In this document: one piece after another, positions 10,017 through 19,845 of the stretch
Numbering within the stretch: position 1 is the first letter of the stretch
Layout: the number at the start of each line of letters is the position of its first letter
Assembly: GCF_026262505.1 (NCBI RefSeq)
Contig: NC_067204.1
Span: 23,281,300 to 23,345,299, forward strand
Reading direction: 5' to 3'
Length of the DNA: 64,000 nt
DNA from: Trichomonas vaginalis G3
Taxonomy: Eukaryota; Parabasalia; Trichomonadida; Trichomonadidae
Translations under genes and position numbers: made by a program
The notes under the pieces: generated by a model
Databases searched by the model: none
The model's input: the letters and a program-made list of their open reading frames with translations, nothing else
What the model was told of the DNA's origin: nothing

Positions 10017-10959
10017 ATAAAAAGTTTAAATATAATACTATATGCATTATTATCTACATCAGATATATATATCCTAAAACCATAAAGAGAAAGCTTAGAT
10101 CACATTTTTTAAGGCAAAAGGTGCCACATCCAAAAATTTTACAAAGAATGTCAAGTTCAGCGCAGCCAAAAAATGAAAATTGGTGCATTTACAGTGATCT
10201 TAAGCCAATTAAAGTATTCGAGTACTCAGATCAAGCATCAAAAATCATTTGGGCGGTCAATCCCAATAATATTTTACAAACATCTTCACAAATTATAGAA
10301 TTAATAACAGCTTACAAAATAACTATCCAAATGGCACTTTATTTGATTGATATTATTTCACAAGTTCGTGTTAAAGATATTAAATTATTCACAGAACTTT
10401 ACCAAAAGATATTAAACGAATTTTCATGCATCATCAAACCGGAAAATGAGAAATTAGTGACGTTATTATATTATAGAGGTTTCAAATTTGAAAACTTTGA
10501 ACCTGAAATGAAAGAAGAAGAAATTCTGAATTTGTATTCAACAGAATCTCCATTATACTATATTGCATGGGATAAAATTGATGATCTTAAGAGTAAATTC
10601 CCAAACCTTGATATTAATCAGGAGAGTAATAAAATCACACCACTTGATTGTTCAATTAAATATGGTTCAGAGTTGTGTTTCAATTACTTGAAAAATTTAG
10701 GAGCTCAATACACTAATAAATCCGAAAAATATGCTGTTCAAGGCGGAAATAAAAACATTTTTATGGAAATGATAGAAGAAGGTAAATCATTTGATAACAT
10801 GATTAATACAGCATTGGATTATCGACACTATGAAATTGCTGAATACCTTAAAACAAATTTTGAACAAACTCCTAATTCAATAGCTGAAAGTATGTATTTC
10901 GGAAATTATGATATTGCATCTTATTTACTTACTAATGGAGGAAATATCAACAGTATTTA

Positions 10960-11631
10960 TAATCAATTTCTTTCAATATTTATCAATGTTTTATTGGATT
11001 CTCTTTCTCTTAATATTTATCAATGTTTTATGAAATTCTCTCGATATTAATCAATGTCCTCTTAGTATTGCTATCAAAGCTAATTCAATAGAAATTGTTC
11101 AATTCTTAGTTGATCATGGTGCTGATGTTAACATGAAACTTATCCTCTTTCTTATCATATTCATTATTGTTTTATGAAATTCTCTTTCTTTTTCATATTT
11201 ATCAATGTTTTATAAAATTCTCTTTCTTTTCATATTTTTCATTGTTTTATAGAATTCCCTTTCTTTCCATATTTATCAATATTTTATGAAATTCCCTTTC
11301 TTTTCATATTTATCATTGTTTTATTGCATTCTCTTTTTTATTATATTTATCATTGTTTTATAACATTCCCTTTCTTTACATATTTATCATTGTTTTATAA
11401 CATTCCCTTTCTTTACATATTTATCATTGTTTTATATCATTCCCTTTCTCTTCATATTTGTCAATATTTGATATAATTCTTTTTCTTTTCCTATTTATCA
11501 TTGTTTTATCTAATTCTTTTTCTTTTCATATTTATTATTGTTTTATGAAATTCTCTTTCTTTCAATGTTTATCATTGTTTTATGAAATTCTCTTTCTCTT
11601 AATATTTATCAATGTTTTATGAAATTCTCTC
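10960..11631 (+). repeat. ~37-bp minisatellite inside the ankyrin pseudogene
   Basis: Degenerate tandem copies of a T-rich unit near CATATTTATCATTGTTTTAT plus AAATTCTCTTTCTT have a period of 37 bases (for example 11379 to 11416). The same unit recurs at 12450-12569. The period is not a multiple of three, so the array destroys the reading frame. It separates ankyrin-repeat remnants. Confidence 0.85.
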
Positions 11632-11717
11632 GATATTAATCAATGTCCTCTTAGTATTGCTATCAAAGCTAATTCAATAGAAATTGTTCAATTCTTAGTT
11701 GATCATGGTGCTGATGT

Positions 11718-12428
11718 GGCAAACCCAAATTTTAGCTAAAAGTGACAGGGAAAAAAACGTTTAGTATTAAAAAAAAAGACCGATGAGAGCTTCGTTCGAA
11801 ATATAGAGGGAACTGAGAATGCGCAACCATTCTCAGGGAATATTGGATGCTATTCCCGTTCCCTCTGTATGGAAAATTGAGGTTTTCAAAGGGAGTTAAA
11901 ATAATATCAAATTTATACTAATTTACTTCAAAATACAAAAGTATTTGACAGCTAAAATTAGTTACTTTAGCAAGCCTATCAATACCCTTTTACGATTATT
12001 GTTACTTTTTCGAAATAAAAGTAAAAACAAATTTATACTAATTTACTTCAAAATACAAAAGTATTTGACAGCTAAAATTAGTTACTTTAGCAAGCCTATC
12101 AATACCCTTTTACGATTATTGCTACTTTTTCGAAATAAAATAAATTTATTATCAAAAACCTTTTTTTTCTTAGTAAAAATAAACGAAATTTTTTACCTTA
12201 TGAACTTTTGATGGAAATATGCAAATTTAAAATAATAAAGAAAGCCGCGAGCGAAGCGATCGGCTTAGTTCGAAGATTTTGATTCAAATCTTTGCTTATA
12301 TTCCTTAAATTCTTTATGAAACTCGCAACAGTTCCATAAAAAATTTTAAATTCTAAACTGTCGAAATTACCGATCGGTAATCACACCCTTCACGGGTGTG
12401 TCACTTTTAGCTAAAATTACCCCTACTC
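11718..12428 (+). mobile_element. Non-autonomous TIR element, copy A (711 bp, 9-bp target duplication)
   Basis: The ends carry inverted AATTTTAGCTAAAAGTGACA ten bases in from each tip. TGCTGATGT is duplicated on both sides (11709-11717 and 12429-12437). The uninterrupted target occurs in a parallel ankyrin remnant at ~11128-11145, giving an internal empty site. Inside are two copies of a 120-bp tandem unit (11905-12140), an imperfect palindrome around GCGAGCGAAGCGATCGGC (12244-12264) and the subterminal palindromes at 12366-12400. No transposase is present. A 9-bp duplication fits Mutator-type transposition; this class assignment is inference. The 88-codon frame at 11945 merely follows the 120-bp repeat. 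Confidence 0.8.
12366..12400. repeat. Twin subterminal palindromes of the TIR element
   Basis: ATTACCGATCGGTAAT (12366-12381) is a perfect 16-bp palindrome. It is directly followed by CACACCC-TTCAC-GGGTGTG (12382-12400), a 7-bp stem with a 5-base loop. Both are conserved in copy B near 16430-16460. They are likely transposase-binding or structural sites. Confidence 0.75.
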
Positions 12429-12674
12429 TGCTGATGTTAACATGAAACTTATTCTCTTTCTTATCATATTCATTATTGTTTTATGAAATTCTCTCTTTTT
12501 TCATATTTATCAATGTTTTATAAAATTCCCTTTCTTTCCATATTTATCAATGTTTTGTGAAATTCTCTCGATATTAATGAATGCCCTCTTTGTATTGCCA
12601 TCAAAATTGAAGCAACAAATATTATCGCTTTCTTAGTTGATCATGGTGCTAAAGATATTACATTATTTAAGAAT

Positions 12675-12773
12675 AACTCTTCTTCCGATAAGAATAATTG
12701 TTGCAATAACTCTTCTTCCGATAAGAATAATTGTTGCAATAACTCTTCTTCCGATAAGAATAATTGTTGCAAT
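12675..12773 (+). repeat. Three perfect 33-bp coding repeats
   Basis: Three identical units encode NSSSDKNNCCN at the C-terminus of the broken ankyrin gene, in frame with the upstream ankyrin remnant and the stop at 12795. Confidence 0.9.
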
Positions 12774-12797
12774 TATATAAGAATAAACATCTCATAA

Positions 12798-13251
12798 TAA
12801 TTTGATGTTAATTCATTGCCTTAATATACACGAATTTAAAGATGATTACATATTTCATGGAATCAATAATCCTTTTTCAATATATTTCGAAATTAATGGA
12901 TTGATGTAACGACAAGTAAACTAAATGCCTTTTTTTTGTTAAAACTCATTCGTTTATCAGTATTTGTGGGTACAATATCCGTACAGACACTTCAGATCTT
13001 CAATATAGGAATTTTTTAGTAAATATAATGAATTTATGCTAATAAATGTCCTATATTAATACCTACAATTCATAACATCAATAAAAATTATTAAAAATCC
13101 AATTTTTTACTCTCATATTTTGTGAATTTAACAAATATCTCCATTTTAAATACTATTAGCTCAAATATATTTTGTACAAGCTAAGTTTTCATATATCAAA
13201 CTTTTTCGTAATGAACCCCAAACATGCTGGAGCGCCAATGAATTTTGTCAA
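12798..13251. other. Intergenic region, nothing recognised
   Basis: AT-rich, with no coding region or repeat supported. Confidence 0.4.
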
Positions 13252-13476
13252 TTAAGGGTGCACTTTTTGACATTCTCTCAAATTTTTTGACAAAAGAGGT
13301 TCAAATTGTTGTTATCATGAAGATCTGATATAATATTAGGACCTATTATTGAATGTTCATATAAAAAATAAATCTGAAAAGAAAAAATCTGCTTATATTG
13401 TGGTGAAATCTATTTCACAAATTAGAGCGTGTCAAATAATTGAGAGAATGTCAGAAAGTGGTAAGTGCACCCTTAA
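13252..13476. mobile_element. Putative 225-bp MITE with long inverted ends
   Basis: The left end starts TTAAGGGTGCACTT and continues with GACATTCTCTCAA and TTTGACA. The right end carries the reverse complements of all three blocks (13430-13476) with small spacing differences. The outermost bases are TTAA on both sides, so either the terminal inverted repeat or a TTAA target duplication lies there. There is no coding capacity. It is a miniature inverted-repeat element by structure; its family is unknown. Confidence 0.7.
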
Positions 13477-13556
13477 AAAAAATGTAAATTGATTACGTAT
13501 GTAAACTCTTTACAACACGTAAAGTTCTCAAATTTGAGAGTTACGAATGATTTAAC

Positions 13557-14208
13557 TTAAACTGCGTAATACCATGTTAAAATATGAGTAATGAGCATGT
13601 ATGATGCTGATCTAAGGTCAATATTATCACATGTCATCGCTTTGTTGATGAGTTTATTAAAATAAGGTAAATTTGCAAATGCAACTGCAACTGGCCTTGA
13701 AATACATATATTTGATGCGATATAAAACAAGAATTGTGTAATTTGTGGCATCTGAAGTGAAGTCAAGTGTTCTAAAGCGCTAATAAATTCAGATAAATGA
13801 GAACCAGCTCCTTCTATCGTACAATTGAATAAAAGCCACAATATTAGCATCATAGAAGTATCATCATGTGCTGTAACTACTAAATCAACTAGTATTGGTA
13901 TTGCATCATTCTTCAAAATTTCGGATATATAAAAAGGATAGTTGCAAATCATTAAATTTAAGGCTTCAAGAGCCATTGTCAACATTTCTGGATCAAGATG
14001 AGTCGAATTTTAGCAAATGATTGAAATAGAGAATAAATCCGTATTTTTTCTTGTAAAATAGCATTTCTACAACTCTGAATGAAGGTAATGCAATCTTGTG
14101 TCTTGTTGGATCTTGTTCAGGATCATAATCATCTATTACTGTTGTTGCATTTAAAATTGGGATTAAATTGTAATTGATGATGATTTCATTGATTTTGAAC
14201 TTTTTATT
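13557..14208 (-). pseudogene. Armadillo-repeat (importin-alpha-like) gene fragment, frameshifted
   Basis: The downstream part (13985 to 13557, 142 codons) reads as helical ARM repeats (ALEALNLMICNYP, DAIPILVDLVVTAHDD, LWLLFNCT). The upstream part, 14208 to ~13993, is open in another frame (IINYNLIPILNATTVIDDYD, KIALPSFRVVEMLFYKK) and ends at a TGA near 13994. Both parts look like one protein joined across a single frameshift at ~13995-14012. There is no plausible start or N-terminal importin-beta-binding region, so it is a 5'-truncated relic. The precise ARM subfamily is uncertain. Confidence 0.6.
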
Positions 14209-14570
14209 TCACATTACAATTGATGATATTCCCGCTGAGCTACGTCCTTCGGGATGTAAGACCAATAATCTGATGGAGAAAATTATCGAAATAAAATGAC
14301 TTAAAAATGAGAATCTATTAGATTTTAATATTCATTATCATGTTACAATACTTAAGAGCAAAAATTTTATTTGAAATGCCAAAGAAGGTCGATGGTTTGT
14401 TGGTGCCGATGGCACTTTTTGTTTTTCATATTGGGTCGATTTAATTGGAATCTTCATAATGTGTAGAAAAACATTTGTGGATATCTAACAAAAAAATTCA
14501 ATACTGGTTTCACAAAATGCCATTCAAAAATTGAGAGATTCAATCAGTACAAAATTTTTTTTAATTATTC

Positions 14571-15485
14571 ATGAAACCAGCAGACAAAATTCTTATTGCT
14601 ACTTCGCCATCAGACGCAAAACTCAAACCAAGCGACTCCTTCATAGCTGGTTTCATTGCTGGCATAGCCGCGCGTACTGCTTCTTGTCCTTTAGACACGG
14701 TCAAGATGTTAATGCAGACAAATTCACACAAAACGTCTATTTTAGAAACCTGCAGAGAAATTATTGCCAAGGATGGCATCAAAGGGTTCTGGAGAGGAAA
14801 TCTTGTTGGCGTAATTAATGCTGCTCCTCTTCAAGCTATAAAGTATACAGTTATTGATCACCTCCAAATCTATTTGAAGCGTGAATATAACTCGACACCT
14901 GCAGAGAGAGCCTTAGTAGGAGCAGTTGCTGGCGTTATTTCTCAAGGAGTTTGTTATCCATTTGACTTAATTTTGACAAGAACAACTGTTAACCCAGACA
15001 GATATCATAACCTCTTCCATGCCACCAAAACAATCATATTAGAAGACGGTATAACAGGTTTATGGTCTGGTGTATTTCCAACCATCGTCGGTGCGATTGT
15101 TTATGAAGGATCCCAGTTCGTTGTTCAAGGTGGATTCAAACAGTTTTACACACAGAAAGAAGGAAGAGTTGCTACATGGCGTAATCTCTTCATTGGTGCT
15201 TGCTCTGGTGCAGTAAGCCAGACAATTGCATTCCCATTCGATGTAATGAGAAGAAGAATGATGATTGTTGACTCCGAAGGAAAGCGTATCTATAATTCTT
15301 ATATTGGTTGCTTCAAGAGTATATGGGAGAAGGAAGGAGCAACAGGTTTCTTCAAAGGAATTCACGTTAATCTTTTCAAGATTTTACCAAACGCTGCCAT
15401 TAATTACACTGTTTGCGAAGAATGCAAGAATCTGTTTCTTACTTATCGCGCTTACCAAGAGGCAAAGCAGAGAAACAAGAAATAA
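14571..15485 (+). CDS. Mitochondrial-carrier-family protein, ADP/ATP carrier type (Hmp31-like, hydrogenosomal)
   Basis: 304 codons, the usual carrier length. Three carrier modules are seen with signatures PLDTVK (residues 40-45), PFDLILTR (130-137) and PFDVMR (222-227). The last merges into RRRMM at 227-231, the near-diagnostic motif of ADP/ATP exchangers (RRRMMM). Matching repeat ends such as GFWRGN, GLWSGV and GFFKG follow each module. In trichomonads the equivalent protein (Hmp31) lies in the hydrogenosomal membrane and exchanges adenine nucleotides. This copy is a member of that group, but its exact substrate is inferred. Stop TAA is followed by A, the UAAA polyadenylation context reported for Trichomonas. 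Codon use is richer in G+C than in the ankyrin genes, suggesting good expression. Confidence 0.9.
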   Translation: MKPADKILIATSPSDAKLKPSDSFIAGFIAGIAARTASCPLDTVKMLMQTNSHKTSILETCREIIAKDGIKGFWRGNLVGVINAAPLQAIKYTVIDHLQIYLKREYNSTPAERALVGAVAGVISQGVCYPFDLILTRTTVNPDRYHNLFHATKTIILEDGITGLWSGVFPTIVGAIVYEGSQFVVQGGFKQFYTQKEGRVATWRNLFIGACSGAVSQTIAFPFDVMRRRMMIVDSEGKRIYNSYIGCFKSIWEKEGATGFFKGIHVNLFKILPNAAINYTVCEECKNLFLTYRAYQEAKQRNKK

Positions 15486-15781
15486 AGTGTTTGCAATTAT
15501 TCTTTGTAATCTATTAAATTGTTGTGCAATAAAATCTTTAATTTTATTTTGTTTATTTTTAATTATTTGACATTCTGATACTGTCTATTGAACTTCAACT
15601 TAACGGTGGATAAATATGTTGTTGTGAACACTTAGTAAGTTTAGCCAGGCTAAATGGCCAGAACAATTAGATTATTAATATTATCCATCACTGTTTTTCT
15701 GATAGTATGAATGTTTGCAGTGTGTAAATGTATTTTATTCGATTTTTCAAAAATTGAATTAAAATTTCACTCGTTTAAAAA

Positions 15782-15790
15782 TCATTATTC
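15782..15790 (+). promoter_or_regulatory. Initiator (Inr) of ARL2
   Basis: TCATTATTC, ending 6 bases before the ATG, fits the trichomonad Inr consensus (TCA, pyrimidine, T/A...) and its usual position just upstream of the start codon. Confidence 0.75.
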
Positions 15791-15796
15791 TCGAAA

Positions 15797-16351
15797 ATGG
15801 GTTTACTTGGTATGCTCAGGAAATTAAAGCTCAAGGAAAAAGAAATGAGAATTCTTTTCCTTGGTCTTGATAATGCAGGAAAATCTTCAGTAATTAAAGC
15901 ATTTCTCGGAGAATCAATCGATGAATTATCACCAACACTTGGATTTGAAATCAGAACAATTGAAACACAAGGATATCGTATTAATTGTTGGGATGTTGGA
16001 GGTCAAACAACAATTCGCGCATATTGGAGAAATTATTTCGAAACTACAGACGGAATAGTTTGGGTTGTTGATTCAACTGATAGAAATAGAATACCTGATT
16101 GCAAGAAGGAACTTGATTCTGTTTTACAGCAAGAAAGACTTGCTGGTGCATCTTTACTTATTTTTGCTAATAAGCAAGATATTAATGGAGCCATGAAACC
16201 AGAGGAAATAGCTCAGCTCCTTGATCTTAACGCAATTAACAAGAGACATTGGTCAATTCAAAAATGCAGTGCAAAATCAAGAGAAGGCATTGAAAATGGC
16301 TTCAATTGGATCATAGAAGATATTGGTTCTAGACTCTTTACTCATCCATAA
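15797..16351 (+). CDS. ARL2: ARL2-type small GTPase
   Basis: 184 codons, the standard length. All GTPase motifs are intact: P-loop GLDNAGKS (23-30), switch I Thr47 in SPTLGF, WDVGGQ (65-70), NKQD (125-128) and CSAKS. Similarity to animal ARL2 runs end to end (MGLLxxLRKLK N-terminus, YWRNYFE, GxVWVVDSxDR, QERLAGASLLIFANKQD), which separates it from ARF and ARL1/3. ARL2 in other eukaryotes works with tubulin cofactors and the lipidated-protein carriers PDE-delta/UNC119. A role in microtubule assembly here is by homology. Like ARL2, the N-terminal Gly2 context does not by itself show myristoylation. The promoter has a clear Inr, and a TIR element lies 28 bases beyond the stop. Confidence 0.95.
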   Translation: MGLLGMLRKLKLKEKEMRILFLGLDNAGKSSVIKAFLGESIDELSPTLGFEIRTIETQGYRINCWDVGGQTTIRAYWRNYFETTDGIVWVVDSTDRNRIPDCKKELDSVLQQERLAGASLLIFANKQDINGAMKPEEIAQLLDLNAINKRHWSIQKCSAKSREGIENGFNWIIEDIGSRLFTHP

Positions 16352-16378
16352 ACTTGTAAAATAAAAAAAATTATTTTT

Positions 16379-17348
16379 GAGTAGGGGTAATTTTAGCTAA
16401 AAGTGACACACCTGTAAAAAGTGACACACCCGTGAAGGGTGTGATTACCGATCGGTAATTTCGACAGTTTAGAATTTAAAATTTTTTATGGAACTGTTGC
16501 GAGTTTCATAAAGAATTTAAGGAATATAAGCAAAGATTTGAATCAAAATCTTCGAACTAAGCCGCGAGCGAAGCGATCGGCTTTCTTTATTATTTTAAAT
16601 TTGCATATTTCCATCAAAAGTTCATAAGGTAAAAAATTTCGTTTATTTTTACTAAGAAAAAAAAAGGTTTTTGATAATAAATTTATTTTATTTCGAAAAA
16701 GTAGCAATAATCGTAAAAGGGTATTGATAGGCTTGCTAAAGTAACTAATTTTAGCTGTCAAATACTTTTGTATTTTGAAGTAAATTAGTATAAATTTGTT
16801 TTTACTTTTATTTCGAAAAAGTAGCAATAATCGTAAAAGGGTATTGATAGGCTTGCTAAAGTAACTAATTTTAGCTGTCAAATACTTTTGTATTTTGAAG
16901 TAAATTAGTATAAATTTGTTTTTACTTTTATTTCGAAAAAGTAGCAATAATCGTAAAAGGGTATTGATAGGCTTGCTAAAGTAACTAATTTTAGCTGTCA
17001 AATACTTTTGTATTTTGAAGTAAATTAGTATAAATTTGTTTTTACTTTTATTTCGAAAAAGTAGCAATAATCGTAAAAGGGTATTGATAGGCTTGCTAAA
17101 GTAACTAATTTTAGCTGTCAAATACTTTTGTATTTTGAAGTAAATTAGTATAAATTTGATATTATTTTAACTCCCTTTGAAAACCTCAATTTTCCATACA
17201 GAGGGAACGGGAATAGCATCCAATATTCCCTGAGAATGGTTGCGCATTCTCAGTTCCCTCTATATTTCGAACGAAGCTCTCATCGGTCTTTTTTTTAATA
17301 CTAAACGTTTTTTTTTCCTGTCACTTTTAGCTAAAATTTGGGTTTGCC
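16379..17348 (-). mobile_element. Non-autonomous TIR element, copy B (970 bp, four 120-bp units)
   Basis: The same element as 11718-12428 in the opposite orientation, with matching ends (GAGTAGGGG and GGGTTTGCC sides) and the inverted AATTTTAGCTAAAAGTGACA. It has four rather than two 120-bp units (about 16682-17160) and a small duplication of the AAAAGTGACACACC end region at 16396-16430. No target duplication is visible (left flank TTATTTTT, right flank GGTAAACAC), so one end may have been altered after insertion. The 192-codon frame inside only reflects 120 being a multiple of three. Confidence 0.8.
16682..17160 (-). repeat. 120-bp tandem repeat, four units
   Basis: Near-perfect 120-bp units contain AGCAAGCCTATCAATACCC. 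The same unit is present twice in copy A (11905-12140). The high identity points to recent expansion by slippage or unequal exchange. Confidence 0.9.
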
Positions 17349-17596
17349 GGTAAACACCCATCTCATAACACATATTATAGGATAAGATCATGAAAAAATA
17401 AAATTTGAATATCAAAATTTTAAGTTATATGCTTGTGAATTTTGTATAAGAATATGTTGATGTTGCGAATGAATGTTATAAAGTTTTAATAGGCAGATTT
17501 CATTAATTTGATAAAAAATATTTTGCAATATACACAATAATAGTGTTTTTACTAATTAATATACAAACAAACAAAAATAAATTGTTAAGCATAGTC

Positions 17597-19465
17597 TTAT
17601 AAGTTGAGTCTTTGACTGTATTTCTTAATAACAAGTTTTTGATTTTCATTCAGTTTCTCTAATATGGATTTATCTCCAGTATTCTTCATCAAGTATATAA
17701 TGCACATAGCTGAACATCTCCTCGATGTCAAATTGTCACTTTTCATTTGTTGAACCAAAATTTCTGACAAATTTTGGTAAATTTTTGTCGAAGCTGAAGA
17801 ATTAGCTTTTGGTAAGTAATTAGCGAGTGCAGACAAGAAACCTGGCTCATTTAGTAATTCAGAGAATCTCTTATGTATTTGTCCTTGTTGCATTATTACA
17901 TGAACAATTTTTTCCGAAATCGGAGCGCATAAACTTGAATTTGTGATTTTTTTGATCAAGAAAGACAAAGATGAATCAAATGTTAATGTTGGTATCTTTC
18001 TTATCAAGTTCTCACATAGTTCGCATGCAGTTAAATTATGTTCTGACTTGAAAAGGTTAGGAATTTTGTCAGAATTGTTGATATCATTCATAAATTTCGT
18101 TGATTCAGATGAAGAATAAGCTTCTGTAATGATTCCATCGTAGTTCTGGTTAGAAATGGCTTTGTCTATCAGCTCATCTATGTATTCTTTATGAGGGGTC
18201 AATGATTCAATGATTTCATTGAATTCTTTGTCATCTGGATTTGATTTTTGAATTTCTTTGAGTCTTTTTAGGGAATTTTCTGTAACTAACTCTTGGTTCG
18301 TTGAATATACATGTTTAACAAAGGCTAAAGCATCAGCATCCCTCTTAAAAAGCTCTAAAAGACCTTCAAAAGTATAGGTAGAAATTGATGATTTGAGAAC
18401 TTTCTCGTCCAGTTCCATTGATATCAAAATATCGGTTATAACTTCTTTAGTTTCATCCTTGTAGCGCTTCAGAAGCTTTGGAATGATCGTGTAAAGCGTT
18501 GGATCGTAAGGTGTCAAATCTACTGCGGCAGGAAATGCTTCTTGGATCATTTTGACCTTGCGCTTCTTAGAAGCAGGTACTGTACTCTCTAGTTGTTGCG
18601 AAATCTGATGGATGAACTGTGTGGCCTCGGATTCGTTATGAGGCTTTGTAGCTTGGAATGAAGGTACTGCTGGTAACGATGGACGTGGTGTTTTGGATAT
18701 CTGTGGTATTCGAGGCGATAAGCGCCTGAATGACTCTTTTGGAGTTAATCTTGAAATTGAAGGGGGAGTTCCTGACGAAGGAGGCTGTAAGACCTGGCCA
18801 GGTGATGATCTAAATGTATTACGGACTTCACTCGATGCGTCTTTGCGTAGTTTGGTAACTGCAGAAGAAATATCAGTTTGGAGGGGCGTATATATGTTTT
18901 TCGGCCAACTTGTTGTCATTATTTTGAGAGATTCGGCAACAATAAGGCGGCGTGCTGATGATTTATCGGATGCTTTATCTAATATGCAACGCGCAGTTTT
19001 TCTTGAAGGAGAATTTGAGACAATTTCAACAATTGCAAAGTGACATGATTGTGAAATAACTGCAGTACCGTGAGTAGCTTGTTTGAAAAGATTTGGTATG
19101 AATAAATCTGTGAAATTTGAAAATTTGACACCGAGAACTTTAGATAATGCGCATGCAAATAGGGCTCCCCATTTGACAAGAGTTGATCTAAGGTCTGTAA
19201 CAACGTTTGCTATGCTAGGAACGAAAATATTTAAATTGAATTCTGGATAATCCAGAGCGCCTCCTTTTATTAGTGACATACTTCGCTTAATTGCGTTAAA
19301 TTTTGAATCCCATTCTGATTTTTCGTCTAATAATGATGCTAATAATTCTGACTCTTTTGCAGCTTCTGATGCTGACTTAATTTGGACTTCCTCGACGAGA
19401 TCAAATGGTGATTCAAACATGTCTTTTGAAAATAGGTCATCGCCATATGAAAATCGCCGCATCAT
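17597..19465 (-). CDS. CLASP-like microtubule-binding (TOG/ARM) protein
   Basis: 622 codons. The N-terminal ~230 residues resemble the CLASP N-terminal TOG domain: EKSEWDSKFNAIKRS, LRSTLVKWGALFACALSKVLG, ISQSCHFAIVEIVSNSPSRKTARC and RRLIVAESLKIMTTSWP. A Ser/Pro/Arg-rich basic linker follows (~235-300; SPRIPQISKTPRPSLP, with KKRKVK), the usual microtubule-binding region. The C-terminal half is helical repeats. It probably stabilises microtubule plus ends in the spindle or the trichomonad cytoskeleton. MMRR at 19465 is the first start; an Inr-like TCACA lies at 19488-19492. The protein is shorter than animal CLASPs (one clear TOG). Confidence 0.75.
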   Translation of the reverse strand: MMRRFSYGDDLFSKDMFESPFDLVEEVQIKSASEAAKESELLASLLDEKSEWDSKFNAIKRSMSLIKGGALDYPEFNLNIFVPSIANVVTDLRSTLVKWGALFACALSKVLGVKFSNFTDLFIPNLFKQATHGTAVISQSCHFAIVEIVSNSPSRKTARCILDKASDKSSARRLIVAESLKIMTTSWPKNIYTPLQTDISSAVTKLRKDASSEVRNTFRSSPGQVLQPPSSGTPPSISRLTPKESFRRLSPRIPQISKTPRPSLPAVPSFQATKPHNESEATQFIHQISQQLESTVPASKKRKVKMIQEAFPAAVDLTPYDPTLYTIIPKLLKRYKDETKEVITDILISMELDEKVLKSSISTYTFEGLLELFKRDADALAFVKHVYSTNQELVTENSLKRLKEIQKSNPDDKEFNEIIESLTPHKEYIDELIDKAISNQNYDGIITEAYSSSESTKFMNDINNSDKIPNLFKSEHNLTACELCENLIRKIPTLTFDSSLSFLIKKITNSSLCAPISEKIVHVIMQQGQIHKRFSELLNEPGFLSALANYLPKANSSASTKIYQNLSEILVQQMKSDNLTSRRCSAMCIIYLMKNTGDKSILEKLNENQKLVIKKYSQRLNL

Positions 19466-19492
19466 TATTTTGCCAAGTTTTTATCAGTGTGA

Positions 19493-19845
19493 TTGAAAAA
19501 AAAATCTAACAGATGAATGAGAACAATCGAAAACTTGTATTTTAGCATTAATTTATGTAGTATGTTGGATTTTTAATTCAGATCGTTATTTACAACAAGT
19601 TTTTATTATGAATTTCTTGGATTATGCAATAATTACGAAATTTGAGTAATTTGAATGATACATCCTTGATAAATGTATGTTGTTTAGTATAATCATTCCG
19701 TGCAAGATCTTGTACTCAAAAATTTGAAATTCAATAATTTGATTATCGAAGCAAAACTAAATTTTTAAGGGACATTTTATTTAGATTTATGTTATATTAT
19801 TATTTTTTACACATATGCAATCATAAAATCCAGAATCGAGAACGT
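19493..19845. other. Divergent intergenic region (CLASP-like / eL31)
   Basis: AT-rich, with no gene seen. It carries promoters in both directions; the eL31 side holds M3 and M5 elements. Confidence 0.5.

Larger units (their letters stand above)
10148..12797 (+). pseudogene. Ankyrin/DUF3447 gene wrecked by minisatellite and element insertion
   Basis: From ATG 10148 (MSSSAQPKNENWCIYSDL) about 270 codons encode a DUF3447-type region (PLDCSIKYGSELCFNYLK, YAVQGGNKNIF, DYRHYEIAEYLK). From ~10960 the frame dissolves into a ~37-bp minisatellite and stops at 11048. Ankyrin-repeat remnants reading DINQCPLSIAIK...DHGADVN survive at 11043-11135 and at 11632-11717, the latter continuing at 12438 after an inserted element. 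A last one (DINECPLCIAIK) begins at 12570 and runs in frame through an 11-residue Asn/Ser/Cys repeat to a stop at 12795-12797. The original gene thus spans this interval. A longer in-frame ATG at 9983 would read through the hairpin region and is not favoured. Confidence 0.8.

Noticed and set aside
11945-12211. 88-codon repeated frame in TIR element A
   Set aside because: The frame arises from a 120-bp tandem repeat and has no protein character.
14225-14262. tRNA box-A-like sequence on the minus strand (TAGCTCAGCGGG)
   Set aside because: No matching D-stem, anticodon arm, T-arm or acceptor pairing follows, and the segment borders the ARM relic. It may be coincidence or a tRNA scrap.
16543-17121. 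192-codon repeated frame in TIR element B
   Set aside because: Same repeat artefact; length scales with unit number.
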